Of a stretch of DNA of 8,542 nucleotides, positions 1-6,595 are shown piece by piece. The notes beneath the pieces are model-generated. The model worked only from the letters and a program-made list of their open reading frames with translations, did not search any database and was not told the origin of the DNA. Within the stretch, counting starts at the first letter, position 1; the number at the start of each line of letters is the position of its first letter. The position numbers were made by a program, and so were the translations under genes. This DNA is from Candidatus Solincola tengchongensis (GTDB lineage: Bacteria; Actinomycetota; Geothermincolia; Geothermincolales; RBG-13-55-18). Where the stretch lies: positions 1 through 8,542 of the forward strand of contig JACVJH010000247.1 of the NCBI GenBank assembly GCA_015711895.1, in the 5' to 3' direction.

Positions 1-52
1 CGGCAACACCCTCGGCCGCCTCGCCTGCGGGCGGCGGTGCGTGCTTCAAACC

Positions 53-84
53 GGGCGGTCCCGAAGGCCGCTTCGCCCCGTTTT
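53..84 (+). terminator. possible intrinsic terminator of an upstream gene
   Basis: Two alternative stems are visible: GGGCG (53-57) with CGCCC (74-78), and the inner hairpin CGAAG-GCCG-CTTCG (62-75). A TTTT run follows at 81-84. The T tract is short and not immediately next to the stem, so this is only a candidate. The gene it would terminate lies outside the window. Confidence 0.25.
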
Positions 85-116
85 CACCCCCTCTGTTCCG
101 GCGGGTAACGGAGGAT

Positions 117-146
117 TTGTTGACCGGGGCGAGGCTGGTTTATCAT
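117..146 (+). promoter_or_regulatory. candidate sigma-70-type promoter for the B12 radical SAM gene
   Basis: TTGACC at 120-125 resembles a -35 box and TATCAT at 141-146 a -10 box, but the 15-bp spacer is short. Taking TTGTTG at 117-122 as the -35 instead gives 18 bp. The AT-rich patch stands out in GC-rich sequence. It would give a 5' leader of roughly 150 bases before the ATG at 302. The 9-mer GTTTATCAT (138-146) recurs at 4110-4118 upstream of the glycyl radical enzyme gene. Confidence 0.35.
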
Positions 147-197
147 TTACGCGTCGGTGGGGAGGAGTCGGTCATAAGGGAAGAAGCGGGAATAGGA

Positions 198-252
198 CGA
201 GGGATGGACATCCTCGGGCCCTTACGGTCGGTGGCCTTTCCGTCCGAAGGCC
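198..252 (+). repeat. two consecutive inverted repeats in the presumed 5' leader
   Basis: The first hairpin pairs CGAGGGAT (198-205) with ATCCTCG (210-216): a GGAC loop, seven base pairs and one bulged G. The second pairs GGCCTT (233-238) perfectly with AAGGCC (247-252) across an eight-base loop. Both lie between the candidate promoter and the start codon at 302, so they would be in the transcript. No known riboswitch class was recognised, and neither has a T tract. Confidence 0.4.
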
Positions 253-301
253 CGGCGGTGCCTTGAGGGATCCCGTTCTGCGGAAGGGAGCGGGCCAGCG
301 A

Positions 302-1786
302 ATGAGGAAGGAAGAGCCGAGAACGGTCATCATCTCCGATGCCTGGGGCTACGGCCTCATGGAGACCAAGCCCCACCCCCTGTGGCAGGTGCGCTACGCC
401 GCCATCCGCAACAAGGCCTTGCTGGTCCCCGAATACGGGGCCATGTACATCGCCGCCTTTCTGAAAAAACACGGCTGGGAGGCGGAAGTTCTGAACCTGG
501 TGGCCGACGTCTTCCGGGAAGAGTCCTGGTTCCGCGAGAGGGAGGAAGGGCTCCCCGACGACGCCCCGTCCACGGCGCCGGTGGGCGGAGAAGAGGCCCT
601 GGCGATTGTCAGGAAGAATATGGAAGATGCTTTGCGCGACCTGCAGCCGCAGGTGGTGCTCTTCCCCCTATCCATCTATTACCTAGCCTTGCACGCCCGG
701 GAGATGCTGCGCCGGCTGCGGGAGATGCTCCCCGAAGCCGTCCTGGTGACCGGGGGCATCTACGCCACCATGCACCCGCGGGAGGTGATGGAGGACGGGG
801 CGGCGGACTTCGTCGTCCGGGGGGAAGGTGAGTGGACCACCCTGGAGCTCTTGGAGGCCCTGCGGGAGGGCGAGCGGGATTTCTCGGGAATCGACGGCCT
901 TACCTGGCGGGGCGAGGGTGGAAGGATTATCCATAATCCGGACAGGGAGAGAGAGGATGACCTGGACCGCTTCCCGCACATCTACACCGTTTCGCGGGAA
1001 TTCCGCATCGCCGAACGCCACCGCCTCCTGAAATCCCTGAACCCCTTCGACGACTACATCCCCGGGGCCGGGTTCCTCACCTCGCGGGGTTGCCCCGAAC
1101 GGTGCACCTTCTGTCTGGACCCCGCGGTATGGAAACGCCGCACGCGCTTCCATTCACCGGCCTACGTAAGGGAAGTCCTCGATTACTGCTGGGAGAACTT
1201 CACCGGGGGAGACCGCTCCTTCTATTTCGGCGACGCCACATTTGCCCTCAATCGTAACCGTTTATGGAAACTGCTGGAGACCGTGAGGGAAGTCCCCTTC
1301 GCCTACCACATCCAGACCCGCGCCGATTCGCTGACGCCCGAGGTGCTCAACGGTCTCAGAGAAAGCAACTTCCGCACCGTGGCCCTGGGGGCGGAATCCT
1401 TCGACGACCGCATCCTGAGCGAGGTGGTCAAGAAGCGCACCACCCGGGATGAGATCCTCTCCGCCGTTCGCGCCGCCCGCCGGCATGGCCTGCAGCCAAT
1501 CCTGACCTTCATCGCCGGGCTCCCCGGGGAGACCCGGCGGAGCATGGAGCGCACGGTGGAAATCCTGCGCCGGGAGGGCATTCGCGAGGCCACCTTCTTC
1601 CCTCTCGTGGTCTTCAGGGGCACTGCGCTCTACGAGCGATTCCTGCGCACCTATGGGGAGGAGGAGCGGGAATCCATGCGCCTCAACCCCTGGTCGGAGG
1701 AGTTCTGCTTCGCCAGCGAGGAATTCCCCACCATGCAGGAACTCATCTCCTACACGGAGAGGCTCAACGAGGCCATCCGGACCTGA
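302..1786 (+). CDS. B12-binding-domain radical SAM protein
   Basis: A 494-residue protein. The N-terminal ~180 residues look like a cobalamin-binding Rossmann domain: an early VPEYGAMYIAAFLKK helix region, a VVLFPLSIYYLALHA strand, and VTGGIYATMHP followed by the VRGEGE turn typical of the family. The radical SAM core follows, with Cys264-x3-Cys268-x2-Cys271 binding the [4Fe-4S] cluster, then a DATFALNR strand and a C-terminal TIM-barrel part containing IAGLPGET. No DxHxxG cobalamin ligand motif is seen, which is common in this class. Family members catalyse methyl transfers or ring and bond rearrangements using SAM and often methylcobalamin; the substrate here cannot be named. The ATG at 302 was chosen because protein-like sequence starts there and GGAAGGGAG (282-290) lies upstream. 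Length is ordinary for the class. It is a single gene, with the next gene convergent. Confidence 0.88.
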   Translation: MRKEEPRTVIISDAWGYGLMETKPHPLWQVRYAAIRNKALLVPEYGAMYIAAFLKKHGWEAEVLNLVADVFREESWFREREEGLPDDAPSTAPVGGEEALAIVRKNMEDALRDLQPQVVLFPLSIYYLALHAREMLRRLREMLPEAVLVTGGIYATMHPREVMEDGAADFVVRGEGEWTTLELLEALREGERDFSGIDGLTWRGEGGRIIHNPDREREDDLDRFPHIYTVSREFRIAERHRLLKSLNPFDDYIPGAGFLTSRGCPERCTFCLDPAVWKRRTRFHSPAYVREVLDYCWENFTGGDRSFYFGDATFALNRNRLWKLLETVREVPFAYHIQTRADSLTPEVLNGLRESNFRTVALGAESFDDRILSEVVKKRTTRDEILSAVRAARRHGLQPILTFIAGLPGETRRSMERTVEILRREGIREATFFPLVVFRGTALYERFLRTYGEEERESMRLNPWSEEFCFASEEFPTMQELISYTERLNEAIRT

Positions 1787-1999
1787 GCCGTAAAGTACGC
1801 ATGCATGGCGTGCGGCGAGGGCTTTTCTCCATTGAGTGGTCCGTGTCTCCTTCCCCGACCGCGAGTATCCCTGGCCGTAGATGGTGGGCACGGACGCGTT
1901 TTACCGCAGGCATGGGGCTTGGCCCTCTTTTGGCCTCATCACCAACCGAGGGTACAGAGAAAGTTTGCGCGACCACGCGCCTCGATGGATAGAATACGG
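1787..1999. other. convergent intergenic region with a weak bidirectional hairpin
   Basis: This gap separates the ends of the plus-strand radical SAM gene and the minus-strand lipoprotein-like gene. No convincing gene is seen in it. ATGGGGC (1912-1918) can pair with GCCTCAT (1933-1939), with one G-T wobble. Inside it, GGGC-TTG-GCCC (1915-1925) is followed by TCTTTT. Either could help terminate transcription on the plus strand, but the stems are short. Confidence 0.35.
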
Positions 2000-2734
2000 T
2001 CAGCTCTGGAGCGGCCACTCACCGGCGTCGACCCACTCTTTGTCCTCCCGCACCTGGACGCGCAGGCGTAATCCCTCCGCCGCTTCTGGGATCTGGAAGG
2101 CAACCGTAGTGAGGTGCTCCCTGGAATCCGAGAACTCTATGGAGGTTAGATTCTCCCTTCCCGTGGCGTTAGCGGCCGCCCAGGAGATGGAGGTCCTCTG
2201 CTGGTACTGATTGCCCTGAGCGTCGAACAAGACGAAACGTGGTGAGGGGTTGGTCCCGGTTTCCTCGAAGTAAGCCGGATGGACCAGGGGACCGATAGGT
2301 CCCTTCGTCTGGGGATTGCCGCTGTCTCCCTTGACCCGCATGAGGATCAAGAGGTATTCGTAACCCTCCACAGCCGCCGCCATCACGCCCATCTCATGGC
2401 GCATTTCCCATCCCTCGACCATATAATGGCCGATTCCCGTCCCCCTGCTTTCCACCTGCATCGGGTTCTGTGCGCTGTAGGTCGCGTTACGGAAGGAGAT
2501 GTCCACCCACTGGTTTACGAGAAACTGCTGCATACGCGCGGAGACTTGTTCGGAGGGCTTTTCCTCCACACCCGTCTCGCCCCCGCAGCCGTAAAAGAAC
2601 GAGGAAAAGGTGAGCTGCTGGCAGCATGAGAATGCCCGGTTTCGGCGGACGCCTTTCCTTTCCAGGAGAGTCGGGAAACCGCCCTGGCTTACAAGCAAGG
2701 CAAGCGATCTTTGGAAACGTGAGGCTATCCGCAA
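2000..2734 (-). CDS. putative exported lipoprotein, DUF4352-like, N-terminus possibly frameshifted
   Basis: Read on the minus strand, the frame ends at TGA (2002-2000) and gives up to 244 residues from a TTG at 2734. The mature part from about residue 50 looks real: GCGGETGVEEKPSEQ resembles a lipobox Cys with a polar linker. After it comes a beta-rich domain containing FVLFDAQGNQY and VAFQIPEAAEGLRLRVQ, the pattern of telokin-like DUF4352 surface lipoproteins. The N-terminus is not a normal signal peptide. A hydrophobic stretch MLPAAHLFLVLL lies one frame over (2627-2592), and a basic stretch RKGVRRNR sits just upstream in the main frame. Two small indels, one near the TTTT run at 2593-2596 on this strand, would join them into a proper lipoprotein signal. 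So the start is unresolved and the gene may be a pseudogene or carry an assembly error. Function unknown; likely a membrane-anchored extracytoplasmic protein. Confidence 0.6.
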   Translation of the reverse strand: MRIASRFQRSLALLVSQGGFPTLLERKGVRRNRAFSCCQQLTFSSFFYGCGGETGVEEKPSEQVSARMQQFLVNQWVDISFRNATYSAQNPMQVESRGTGIGHYMVEGWEMRHEMGVMAAAVEGYEYLLILMRVKGDSGNPQTKGPIGPLVHPAYFEETGTNPSPRFVLFDAQGNQYQQRTSISWAAANATGRENLTSIEFSDSREHLTTVAFQIPEAAEGLRLRVQVREDKEWVDAGEWPLQS

Positions 2735-2916
2735 GAGCCCGAGTCTTTCGTTGCGGGAGCGTCTTTGGCCGGTCTATGATGTTTTTGGGGGATGCCCTGG
2801 GGATTGGCATGAGTCCCAGGTCGTCAGCAGGGTGAACGGGCGGAACGGCCGGCAGGCGCACAGATGGTGGTTGTGCGGAAAGGTTTATCGGGATTGTCGT
2901 GGGGACGGAGGCGGAC
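2735..2916. other. divergent intergenic region with inverted repeats
   Basis: This spacer lies between the minus-strand lipoprotein-like gene and the plus-strand acyl-CoA dehydrogenase-like gene, so it should carry both promoters. CCTGGG (2796-2801) pairs perfectly with CCCAGG (2815-2820). An overlapping alternative pairs ATGCC (2792-2796) with GGCAT (2806-2810). These could be an operator or an RNA hairpin. An AT-rich GTTTATC at 2883-2889 precedes the plus-strand gene. No clear -35/-10 pair could be assigned on either strand. Confidence 0.35.
2907..2911 (+). promoter_or_regulatory. ribosome binding site deciding the ATG start at 2917
   Basis: GGAGG ends five bases before the ATG at 2917. 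It favours that start over the in-frame GTG at 2899, which would add six residues and would place this site inside the coding region. Confidence 0.6.
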
Positions 2917-3993
2917 ATGAACGCCAAGGAGTTGAGGACCTTCGCGCGTAGCAGGATATTCCCCAGCCTGGAGAGAAGGGCATCCGGGAAAAAACTGGAT
3001 AAGAGGCTGTGGAAGAAGCTGGCGGAGATCGGTATCCTGGGGGCGCCCATCAAGAAACGCTATGGTGGCCAGGGAGCCGGTATGGAGGAGTTCGTGGAAG
3101 GCCTTTCCATCCTGGCCGCGGAGAGCTTCGACCTGGGCCTGGCCCTGAGTGTCCTGGATCATGTGATGCTCTGCGCCTATCCCCTGCAGGTCTTCGGCTC
3201 GGAGAAGCTGAAGAGACGTTACCTCCCCCTCCTGTGCAGCGGGGAGCTGGTGGGAGCGGCGGCCGTCTCCGAACCCGGGTCGGGGGCGAACCCCACACGC
3301 ATGCGCACGCGGGCGGAGAAAAGAGACGGAAGCTATCTCATCAGCGGGGAGAAAGGCCCGGTGACCAACGCTCCGTCGGCGGGTGTCTTCCTGGTCCTAG
3401 CCGTCACGGACCCTGCGGCGGGGAAGAAGGGACTTTCCGCCTTCCTGGTGGAGAGGGAGGACGGGATCCAGGTGGAGGAAGTTGAGCTGGGATATCTTTC
3501 CACCTCACCGCACGGGAAGGTGCTGCTGGACGAGGTGCGGGTCTCCGCCGACCGTATGGTGGGAGAGGAAGGACAGGGACACGAGCGCGTCTCCCGTTCC
3601 CTCTTCCTCTGGGAGAGGACCGCGGTCATCCCCGTGGTGGTGGCCTTCCTGGAGCGCTGGCACCACCTCTTGATATCCCACCTTTATCCCGCTTCCGTCC
3701 CGCCCGACGTACGCGCCGCGCTGGCCCAGAGAAAGGTGGAGCTCACCGCCTACCGTGCGCTGGGAAAGCGCCTCCTGGAGCTCACCTTCGGCGATGAGGA
3801 GGACGGCAGGGAACGCCTCGAGTTGCTGCTGTTCTTCGGCGGGGCCCTGCCCGAATGGGTGGAGTCCATGCGTGATCTCGTGGAGGAGGCGCGCATCCCC
3901 CTGGACGAGAACGCCTCCCGCATGCTCAACGACCTGCGACTGCTCGAGGTCGGAAGGTCGGTACTCGACTGGCAGTTGCAGAACCTCTTATGA
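2917..3993 (+). CDS. divergent acyl-CoA dehydrogenase-like protein
   Basis: A 358-residue homologue of acyl-CoA dehydrogenases, FAD enzymes that normally oxidise acyl-CoA to enoyl-CoA. The N-terminal helical domain fits: LWKKLAEIGILGAPIKKRYGGQG, then VFGSEKLKRRYLPLLCSGE. The middle beta domain also fits: Glu119-Pro-Gly-Ser-Gly in SEPGSGANP, ISGEKGPVTNA, KKGLSAFLVE, and the GEEGQG turn before Trp232-Glu-Arg234-Thr. The C-terminal helical domain is odd. The R-Q-F-G segment, the GGxG turn and the late EGTxEIQ segment, with the usual catalytic Glu and FAD contacts, are not recognisable. The chain ends in GRSVLDWQLQNLL, slightly short of the usual ~380 residues. Flanking frames do not contain the missing motifs, so a simple frameshift is unlikely. 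It may have altered chemistry or act with a partner. It lies on the same strand upstream of the glycyl radical enzyme, but with a 202-base gap, so an operon link is uncertain. Confidence 0.8.
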   Translation: MNAKELRTFARSRIFPSLERRASGKKLDKRLWKKLAEIGILGAPIKKRYGGQGAGMEEFVEGLSILAAESFDLGLALSVLDHVMLCAYPLQVFGSEKLKRRYLPLLCSGELVGAAAVSEPGSGANPTRMRTRAEKRDGSYLISGEKGPVTNAPSAGVFLVLAVTDPAAGKKGLSAFLVEREDGIQVEEVELGYLSTSPHGKVLLDEVRVSADRMVGEEGQGHERVSRSLFLWERTAVIPVVVAFLERWHHLLISHLYPASVPPDVRAALAQRKVELTAYRALGKRLLELTFGDEEDGRERLELLLFFGGALPEWVESMRDLVEEARIPLDENASRMLNDLRLLEVGRSVLDWQLQNLL

Positions 3994-4046
3994 GTTAAAG
4001 ACATTGGTGTGTAGGCTTTCCCTCACGGGAGTCCAGGTTCTCATGA

Positions 4047-4079
4047 AGGACACGGTGCATCAAACCGCCCCGGTGTCTT
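4047..4079 (+). terminator. hairpin after the acyl-CoA dehydrogenase-like gene, possible terminator
   Basis: GACACGG (4049-4055) pairs with CCGGTGTC (4070-4077) with one bulged base. The stem extends by a G-T wobble and an A-T pair, and the loop is 14 bases. It starts about 55 bases after the stop codon. There is no T tract (TTAAT follows), so it may weaken rather than end transcription, or may simply be structured RNA. Confidence 0.3.
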
Positions 4080-4109
4080 AATGGTAGTCAATGCCGAGAA
4101 GCCCGCATA

Positions 4110-4118
4110 GTTTATCAT
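4110..4118 (+). promoter_or_regulatory. candidate -10 region upstream of the glycyl radical enzyme gene
   Basis: GTTTATCAT is an AT-rich island in GC-rich sequence, 77 bases before the GTG start at 4196. It is identical to the 9-mer at 138-146. No good -35 hexamer lies at the expected distance, so the call rests on the shared sequence and position only. Confidence 0.25.
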
Positions 4119-4181
4119 AGGGGTGTGGCCCACCGAAGGGCAGGGTACGGTCGATGCCGGGAGCAGGACCGGCGGTTCCGC

Positions 4182-4192
4182 GGGAGGTGAGG
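4182..4192 (+). promoter_or_regulatory. strong Shine-Dalgarno deciding the GTG start at 4196
   Basis: GGGAGGTGAGG contains GGAGGTGA, a near-complete match to the anti-Shine-Dalgarno complement. It ends at 4190 in its core, five bases before GTG 4196. The ATG at 4154 has no comparable site and would add 14 residues that do not look conserved. A GTG at 4211 is a less likely alternative. Confidence 0.7.
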
Positions 4193-4195
4193 AAG

Positions 4196-6595
4196 GTGAG
4201 GGAGAGCGAAGTGGTGACCCCGGACCGCATCTGGCGGCCCTCGGACAATCTTTCCCCGCGGGTGAGGAGGCTGCGGGAGGAATATTATTCCATCGATAAG
4301 CGGCCCTATTTCCGCAACGAGGTGCTTCCCTTCACCACCGGGACGGAGTGGGACGAGGTGTGGTCTCCGGTCAACTGGGGCATCATCCCCGAGCTCGTGA
4401 CCTTCATGGGGGACTTCGCGGAGTCCTTGAAGGTCCTGGCCCGGAAGGTGGAGCTCCCGGAGGGGTTCTGGGAGAAACCGCTCATTGTGCGCCGGGCCAT
4501 CTTCTTCCGCGAAGTCCTGCGGCGCCACCTGCCGGTGAACATCCTTGAGGGTGAACTCATCGTGGGGGGCCAATTCAACACCGCTCTTTCCAAATGCCAC
4601 AACCGTAAGGAGGCTAAGCGCTGGAAGAAGGCCGTGGACAAGTGGTGGAAGAGGTGCGCGGAGATAAACGAGCTGGGCATCGGGAACGCCGGCGCCGTCC
4701 CCGGGCACCTCATCCCCGATTACCCGCGTGTGCTCCGCGAGGGCCTGCGCGGCATATGCGAGGACTTGGAGCGCCGGCGGACCGGGTCCTCGGACCCCTC
4801 TTACCGGGATTTCCTGGAGGCGCTGGGGGTGGCCTGCCAGGGGGCGCGGGAGCTGGCCCTGCGCTACGCCGAGGAGGCGGAGAGGATGGCGGGGGAGGAG
4901 GAGGACGAGGTCCGGGCCGCGGAACTCCGGGAGATCGCGCGCATCTGCCGCAAGGTCCCGTGGGAGCCGGCGGAGACCTTCCATGAGGCGGTGCAGTCCA
5001 TCTGGCTCACTCACATGCTGGTCATGGCCGCCGAGTCCTATCCCGGGGCGGGCCTCTCCCACGGCCGCTTCGACCAGTACATGTACCCCTACTACAGGAA
5101 GGACCTGGAAGAAGGGCGGCTCACCCGCGAGAGGGCCAAGGAGATCCTGCACTGCTACTGGATAAAGCACAACTACGCCTACGACTTCCAGTGCCGCGTG
5201 CTCAGCAACCAGGGCATCAACTCCGGCTTCGGGCAGCTCATGACCCTGGGCGGTATCGACGCCCAGGGAAACGACGCCTCCAACGAGCTCACCTGGCTCC
5301 TTCTGGAGGTCATCGAGGAGATGAACATGCTGGAGCCGAAGCCCAACATCCGCCTGCACCCCAAGACCCCGGAACCCCTGCTGCGGCGGGTGGCGGAGAT
5401 GATATCCCGGGCCCAGGGTTCCCCCTTCCTCATGAACTTCGACGAGAACTCCATGCGCGGGCTGGAATGGCAGGGGCTTCCCAGGGAACGCCTGTGGGAC
5501 TATGCCCCCGTGGGTTGCCTGGAGAACACCCTGCAGGGAGATGACCGATCGGGGACCGTGGACGTGAACGTGAACCTGGCCAAGGCTGTGGAGATGGTCT
5601 TCTTCCGCGGCCGGGACGCGGCGACCGGAAAGCGCATCGGCCCGGACACCGGCCCTGTGGAAAGGTTTTCCACCTGGGAGGATTTCCGCCGCGCCTTCGA
5701 GACTCAGCTCCAGGCCCTGCTGGACCACGTCCTGGACATAAGCGACGAGGCGGACCGCATCCGGGCGGAGTACGAGCCCACCCCCTACCTCTCCGCCCTG
5801 GTGGGCGGGTGCGCGGAGAAGGGGAGGGACATAACCCAGGGCGGGGCTCGCCACAACTACATAACCGTGGAGGGTGTGGCCTTCGCCACCACCGCCGATT
5901 CCCTCACCGCGGTGAAGAAACTGGTATTCGAGGAACGCAAGGTAGGCCTCGGCGAACTGAAGAAGGCGCTGGAGGACAACTTCGAGGGGCATGAGGCCCT
6001 GCGGCTGACCCTCCTGAACAAAGCTCCCAAGTACGGGAACGACGATGATTACGCGGACGAGGTGGCCCGCTGGCTCTCCCGCACCTGGACGGAGGCGGTA
6101 TTCAGGCGCACCTCCCCGGCCACCGGGAGGAGGTACCGCGGCGGCTACCTCTCCTGGAACTACTGGATATCCTTCGCCCCCTCCACCGCCGCCACTCCAG
6201 ACGGGAGGAAGCGGGGAACCTATCTGTCCAATGCCATCGGCCCCGTGGACGGGGCGGACCGCAACGGACCCACGGCGGTGACCCTCTCGGTGGGCAAACT
6301 GGGATTGGAAACGGCTCCCAACGGTGCCTCCCACACCATCAGCTTCAGCCCTTCACTACTGCGTGACGCGGAGCACGTGGAGAAGCTCATGGCCTTTTTG
6401 CGCGCTTACGGGGAGAAAGGGGGCACCGCCCTGCAGGTGAACGTCATCGACCCGGATACCCTGCGCGAGGCGCAGCGACGCCCCGAGGAGTACCGCAACC
6501 TGCTGGTGAGGGTCACCGGATACAACGCCTACTTCGTCATGCTGGGGAAGGAGATACAGGATGAGATCATCGCCCGGGAATCCCACCGCCTCTGA
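4196..6595 (+). CDS. glycyl radical enzyme, pyruvate-formate-lyase superfamily, substrate unassigned
   Basis: About 799 residues, within the family range. The PFL-like barrel domain runs through IRR-like and ELIVGG segments, GHLIPDY near residue 160 and SHGRFDQYMYPYYRKDLEEG. The active-site loop carries Cys441 in VGCLENTLQG, with Glu443 two residues on. Late conserved parts are LVFEERK, APKYGNDDDYADE and ATPDGRK. The C-terminal glycyl radical domain has RVTGYNAYFVMLGKE, with Gly775 as the radical site, and QDEIIAR. In known members the glycyl radical makes a thiyl radical at the Cys. A Glu two residues after Cys occurs in the dehydratases, C-N and C-S lyases and arylacetate decarboxylases. 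PFL has a Cys-Cys pair and fumarate-adding synthases have a different loop. The W-H-D stretch that follows in glycerol dehydratase is replaced here by G-T-V-D, so a diol substrate is not supported. No microcompartment targeting extension or signal peptide is seen. The cytoplasmic protein is paired with the overlapping activase gene. Confidence 0.93.
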   Translation: MRESEVVTPDRIWRPSDNLSPRVRRLREEYYSIDKRPYFRNEVLPFTTGTEWDEVWSPVNWGIIPELVTFMGDFAESLKVLARKVELPEGFWEKPLIVRRAIFFREVLRRHLPVNILEGELIVGGQFNTALSKCHNRKEAKRWKKAVDKWWKRCAEINELGIGNAGAVPGHLIPDYPRVLREGLRGICEDLERRRTGSSDPSYRDFLEALGVACQGARELALRYAEEAERMAGEEEDEVRAAELREIARICRKVPWEPAETFHEAVQSIWLTHMLVMAAESYPGAGLSHGRFDQYMYPYYRKDLEEGRLTRERAKEILHCYWIKHNYAYDFQCRVLSNQGINSGFGQLMTLGGIDAQGNDASNELTWLLLEVIEEMNMLEPKPNIRLHPKTPEPLLRRVAEMISRAQGSPFLMNFDENSMRGLEWQGLPRERLWDYAPVGCLENTLQGDDRSGTVDVNVNLAKAVEMVFFRGRDAATGKRIGPDTGPVERFSTWEDFRRAFETQLQALLDHVLDISDEADRIRAEYEPTPYLSALVGGCAEKGRDITQGGARHNYITVEGVAFATTADSLTAVKKLVFEERKVGLGELKKALEDNFEGHEALRLTLLNKAPKYGNDDDYADEVARWLSRTWTEAVFRRTSPATGRRYRGGYLSWNYWISFAPSTAATPDGRKRGTYLSNAIGPVDGADRNGPTAVTLSVGKLGLETAPNGASHTISFSPSLLRDAEHVEKLMAFLRAYGEKGGTALQVNVIDPDTLREAQRRPEEYRNLLVRVTGYNAYFVMLGKEIQDEIIARESHRL
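6548..6553 (+). promoter_or_regulatory. ribosome binding site for the activase inside the glycyl radical enzyme gene
   Basis: AAGGAG lies seven bases before the ATG at 6561, within the last codons of the upstream gene. The 35-base overlap of the two genes implies translational coupling. Confidence 0.65.

Larger units (their letters stand above)
1..301. other. non-coding leader region upstream of the B12 radical SAM gene
   Basis: No convincing gene is visible here. The reading frame of the downstream radical SAM gene stays open upstream to the window edge, but its translation is Arg/Gly/Pro-rich with no domain-like pattern. Protein-like sequence begins only at the ATG at 302. The stretch holds a possible terminator hairpin (53-84), a possible promoter (117-146), two hairpins (198-216 and 233-252), an 8-bp palindrome GGGATCCC at 267-274 and a purine-rich ribosome binding site (282-290). 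No cobalamin riboswitch core was recognised. Confidence 0.6.

Noticed and set aside
41..301. Upstream extension of the radical SAM gene to a GTG at 41
   Set aside because: The added 87 residues are Arg/Gly-rich and not protein-like. The ATG at 302 has a purine-rich site and begins typical family sequence.
1..301. Cobalamin riboswitch upstream of the B12-type radical SAM gene
   Set aside because: No B12-box-like core was found. The two hairpins are simple and do not form the expected multi-helix junction.
1262..1891. Minus-strand open frame of about 209 codons opposite the radical SAM gene
   Set aside because: No domain-like pattern, and it overlaps a well-supported radical SAM frame on the other strand.
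4154..4195. ATG at 4154 as start of the glycyl radical enzyme
   Set aside because: There is no good ribosome binding site, whereas GGAGGTGA sits five bases before GTG 4196.
4115..6334. Long open frame (739 codons) on the minus strand opposite the glycyl radical enzyme gene
   Set aside because: It is a shadow caused by GC-rich third positions. Its translation is His/Gly/Pro/Val/Leu-rich without motifs, while the plus-strand frame carries all the conserved glycyl radical enzyme motifs.
4196..6595. Fumarate-adding X-succinate synthase (benzyl- or alkylsuccinate type)
   Set aside because: The active-site loop is GCLE rather than the Cys-Gly-Arg-Arg type loop I recall for those enzymes, and no small Fe-S subunit genes are adjacent in the window.
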